The translations under genes were made by a program, and so were the position numbers. Under the pieces are notes generated by a model, which had not been told where the DNA came from, did no database searches, and saw only the letters and a program-made list of their open reading frames with translations. DNA of 64,000 nucleotides, from positions 20,806,688-20,870,687 of the forward strand of contig NC_052027.1 of NCBI RefSeq assembly GCF_015832195.1. The letters are read 5' to 3'. The DNA is from Motacilla alba alba. Taxonomy: Eukaryota > Chordata > Aves > Passeriformes > Motacillidae. Below are positions 61,138-64,000 of the stretch, in pieces. Position 1 is the first letter of the stretch. Each line of letters starts with the position of its first letter.

Positions 61138-61500
61138 GAAGGGCCAGGCCCTCACCACCCTCTCAGACAAGAATTTCTTTCCTGTATCTCATTTAACCTT
61201 CTGGCAGTGAGAAATAATTTCCCCTTGTCCCCAGTCCCTCTCCAGCTCTCTTGGAGCCCCTTTAGGCCCTGGAAGAGGCTCTGAGGTGTACTTGGAGCCT
61301 TCTCCATTCCAGGTGTGCACCCCCAGCTTTCCCAGCCTGGCTCCAGAGCAGAGTGGCTCCAGCCCTTGGAGCAGCTCCAGGGCCTCCTCAGGACTCTCTA
61401 CAACAGCTCCATGTCTTTCCTATGCTGGGGCTCCAGAGCTGGACACAGAGCTTTGGATGAGATCCTACCAGAGCAGAGCAGAAGGACAGAACCATTTCAC
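61138..61500 (-). mobile_element. CR1 LINE fragment
   Basis: Reverse CR1: contains TCCAGCTCTCTTGGAGCCC, CCAGCCTGGCTCCAGAGC and the Cys-poor ORF2 tail region. The 3' end is lost at the microsatellite. Confidence 0.8.
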
Positions 61501-63929
61501 TTGACCTGCTGCCTACACTGCTGGGTAGAGAAGCTGTCTGGATCTGACACATGACTGAAAACTGCAGGCAGAATAGTTCACAGCACAACTATATTGTGAT
61601 AAACACTAGCTAGTATTAATTGGATGAATTGAGAACTTAATTGGGTGGAGTGATGGGAAGTACATCCATTCTCATTTTTGTAGTGCCTAGTGAGAAGTGT
61701 GTTGCAGGATGCACCTTGGTGTCATGTACAGTAGAACTGAGCTTATTAGAAACAAGAAAAAAGCTCTTTTGCTGAAACGTCCATCTTACTGAATTTCAAG
61801 CATGTGTTTTTGATCTCTGCAGAGTATGGCCAGGATAGAAGAGGGCATTTGCCAGCAAGCTACAGTAATTTGAATTTCAAAACTGAAGCTTCAGAACTGC
61901 AGGCTGTGAGATGATACCTGGTTCATACCAAGGGAATATACCATAAAACAATTACTGCAGCCTGCTATAAGGTCATGTTTCTACCCACAAGAGGGATGTT
62001 ATGATACCCATTAAACAGACAGCAGATGACAGTATTAAGTAAGGCTGGAACAAAAATAACTCTAAGTAGTATATACATGTATTTGCATATAAACAGTAGA
62101 AAAAGCACTGTATCTGTTACTTAACTATTCAAAGAGGACAAAACAAGAAAAAAAACCACCTTGTTTCCTCACATGATGTACAGATTAATGACAGGAAAAG
62201 AAGGCAGGCTTTCAAAAGCTACCTCAGCCCTTTACTTAGAGAGGTCTCATAAGGATGATGCTGCAGCAATCCTAAACTGGCTGTTCCAGGAAAGCTGCAC
62301 TGCTGTCCCCACCTGCACACCAACTGCTCTCACATGGGGACACCAGTAGAAGCTACAGGAGGTCACTGGTGGGGACCCCAAGGTGTCCCACAGCACAACA
62401 CCACATCCCTCCATGTGCCAACTCCTCTCCCACAGGCTGGTAGACCTAGAGATGGGCCTCTACTGCACCCAGTCTCACATGGCCTCTAAACACAGAGCAG
62501 ATGAATTAAAGACCTTTCTGATACAAAACAATGGGACATTTAATTAAAACCAATTTTTTTTGTAGTTCTATTATGCTACGTTGTAAAAGTATAGGGGACT
62601 TTTCTTTCTGAAATTCTTACAAAACCCACTGATTCAGAAAACTTTGGAATCTGACAGGTGTGTAGTTATTATCAGCAACTTAATATGAGGCAAATATGCA
62701 AACTGGGTACCACCTCTCTAGCTGTGCTGGAGGGCATTATGCTTTTGCCATAGTCACACTGCAGAGAACAGCTCTGGACTGATAGCCCCAATATTTGTAT
62801 CTTTATTTGTATCAGACCTTGAAGCATTTCTCTTAAATAACCATCTTGGAATATAGAAAACTTACAGTTCATATGAATAATGAACTTTCTATGTTGTCTT
62901 TAAGGCACATATTTCTATCAACATTTCATTTTGGTCCAGAGAAGCAGCTGCATTTCAGACACCAGCTATCCAGGTATTTGGTGGGTTGGTTTGTTGTAAC
63001 TATCCTTATGACTGTAGACTTCAACAACATGTATGGAGTTCACCGTCTGCAGTGCACTGTTATGTCTCAGTACTGTGTGTGTCCCAGGTGCACCACTGCT
63101 CTTGGCTACCTTCAGCAGGTGACTGTTGTCTTTACAACACCCAGGAACTACAACATCCTGAGTCCACTCTTCCTGGGACCTGTAAGCACAAAGGGAAAAG
63201 TTATTTCTGTTTCATTAATTCTGGTGAAGGTGCAGAATTTGTGCATTTTATTGGCACATCAAGTGTTTCACAAATGACTTGTGCTGTAACATGAAGAATT
63301 GCTTTTCCCAGCATCAAAACCAGTTGGCAGCAGTGGGGCAAATAATTGTGTCTCTGTAAAAGCCCCATCAAGGCCTCAAGTACCTTTTACTTGGGGTACC
63401 AACCGAGCACTGAGCACCCCTATGACCTGCCATCAGGCAACAGAAGCTACATGGAGTAATGCTGCGCACCTCACTGCCAAAAGAAAATCTTCTGAGATAC
63501 TTGCTGTTGTGCACTTATTTATTTTTTTTAAAGTATAAGGAACTCGGTTCCATTTTCTTGAGATGGTAGTCAAAGGTCAAAATAAAAATCAAATCAAAGC
63601 AGCGCATAGACAGAGAAGGACTGGAGTAAAGTCTTGCCTGGGCCAGCAAAACAACCTTTGAAAAAAAGAAGTCTTTGCAAATTGTTCTGCCAGGATTATA
63701 GCTCAAAGTCTAGGTATGCTGGTTATAGAGTCCACCTGGGCAGAAGTCATCCCACTCTGATGTCTTCCCCTATAAAGCTCTATGTTGTGAAACACTTCAA
63801 TTACCCATAGTCCACCACTCAAGAACCCACACTGGCTAAAACTGTACTTGGAGAAGAAATGTACTCCTGGCTTAGCAACCCATTCCTCCCATTTCAGGAA
63901 CTATTAAGCTTTCATTGACATCTGCTGGC
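61501..63929. other. Intergenic DNA at the right edge
   Basis: Unique sequence. A 143-codon + frame at 62846-63277 is not recognisable and has no supporting context. SUSD3, the next gene in mammals on this side, was not found. Confidence 0.5.
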
Positions 63930-64000
63930 ACAGAGTGTCCAGAGGAGCTGTGGCTGCCCCATCGCTGGAAGTGTCCAAGGCCAGGCTGGATGGGGCTTGG
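63930..64000 (+). mobile_element. CR1 fragment running off the window
   Basis: GAGGAGCTGTGGCTGCCCC then GAAGTGTCCAAGGCCAGGC, the classic CR1 consensus, cut by the window edge. Confidence 0.85.

Noticed and set aside
62846..63277. 143-codon + frame
   Set aside because: No familiar motif, repeat or splice signals; consistent with a chance frame.
1..64000. CRISPR arrays, bacterial operons, tRNA or rRNA genes
   Set aside because: None seen; the DNA is vertebrate nuclear sequence.

Overview
This is vertebrate nuclear DNA, almost certainly from a bird. The evidence is about twenty CR1 LINE fragments on both strands, many ending in the avian CR1 3' signature (variants of ATTCTATGATTCT), several LTRs of avian endogenous-retrovirus type, and two intron-rich, CpG-island-driven genes whose reconstructed proteins match vertebrate families. 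A songbird is possible from the several fairly intact LTRs, but that is only a guess.

Two protein-coding genes can be read completely and they converge. NINJ1 (ninjurin-1) runs on the + strand from a CpG island at about 21.6-22.4 kb: coding exons 21943-22014, 29058-29292 and 33441-33595 (153 aa), plus a probable untranslated last exon near 35.48-36.67 kb. CARD19 (C9orf89/BinCARD) runs on the - strand from a CpG island at about 55.0-55.7 kb: six coding exons at 55474-55480, 52609-52751, 50553-50706, 48304-48363, 46666-46737 and 45847-45959 (182 aa). All ten exon junctions are GT-AG and keep the frame. The same convergent neighbours occur in mammals. NINJ1 carries out plasma-membrane rupture in lytic cell death; CARD19 is a membrane-anchored CARD protein.

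Layout: 1-21.4 kb is intergenic, with scattered CR1 scraps, an LTR (12.35-12.96 kb, - strand), a clean solo LTR with terminal inverted repeats and a target duplication (14681-15511), and a repeat-rich block at 16.2-17.1 kb. 21.6-36.7 kb is NINJ1. 36.7-45.8 kb is the intergenic gap, with a long CR1 fragment at 38.0-38.7 kb and an LTR at 40.4-40.7 kb. 45.8-55.5 kb is CARD19. 55.7-64.0 kb holds two further CpG-rich patches with no recognisable gene, the 3' end of a retroviral element with polypurine tract and LTR (about 59.3-60.06 kb), a (TTCTC)n-(TTCGC)n microsatellite and more CR1.

Most other open frames are short, lack splice context or lie in CR1; I do not call them genes. The less expected signals are structural: a perfect 18-bp-arm hairpin in NINJ1 intron 1, a 58-nt near-perfect hairpin in CARD19 intron 2, a full RFX-type X-box palindrome in the CARD19 CpG island flank, and paired GTGACAGTCAC palindromes in an orphan CpG patch. 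No novel multi-gene system is evident.
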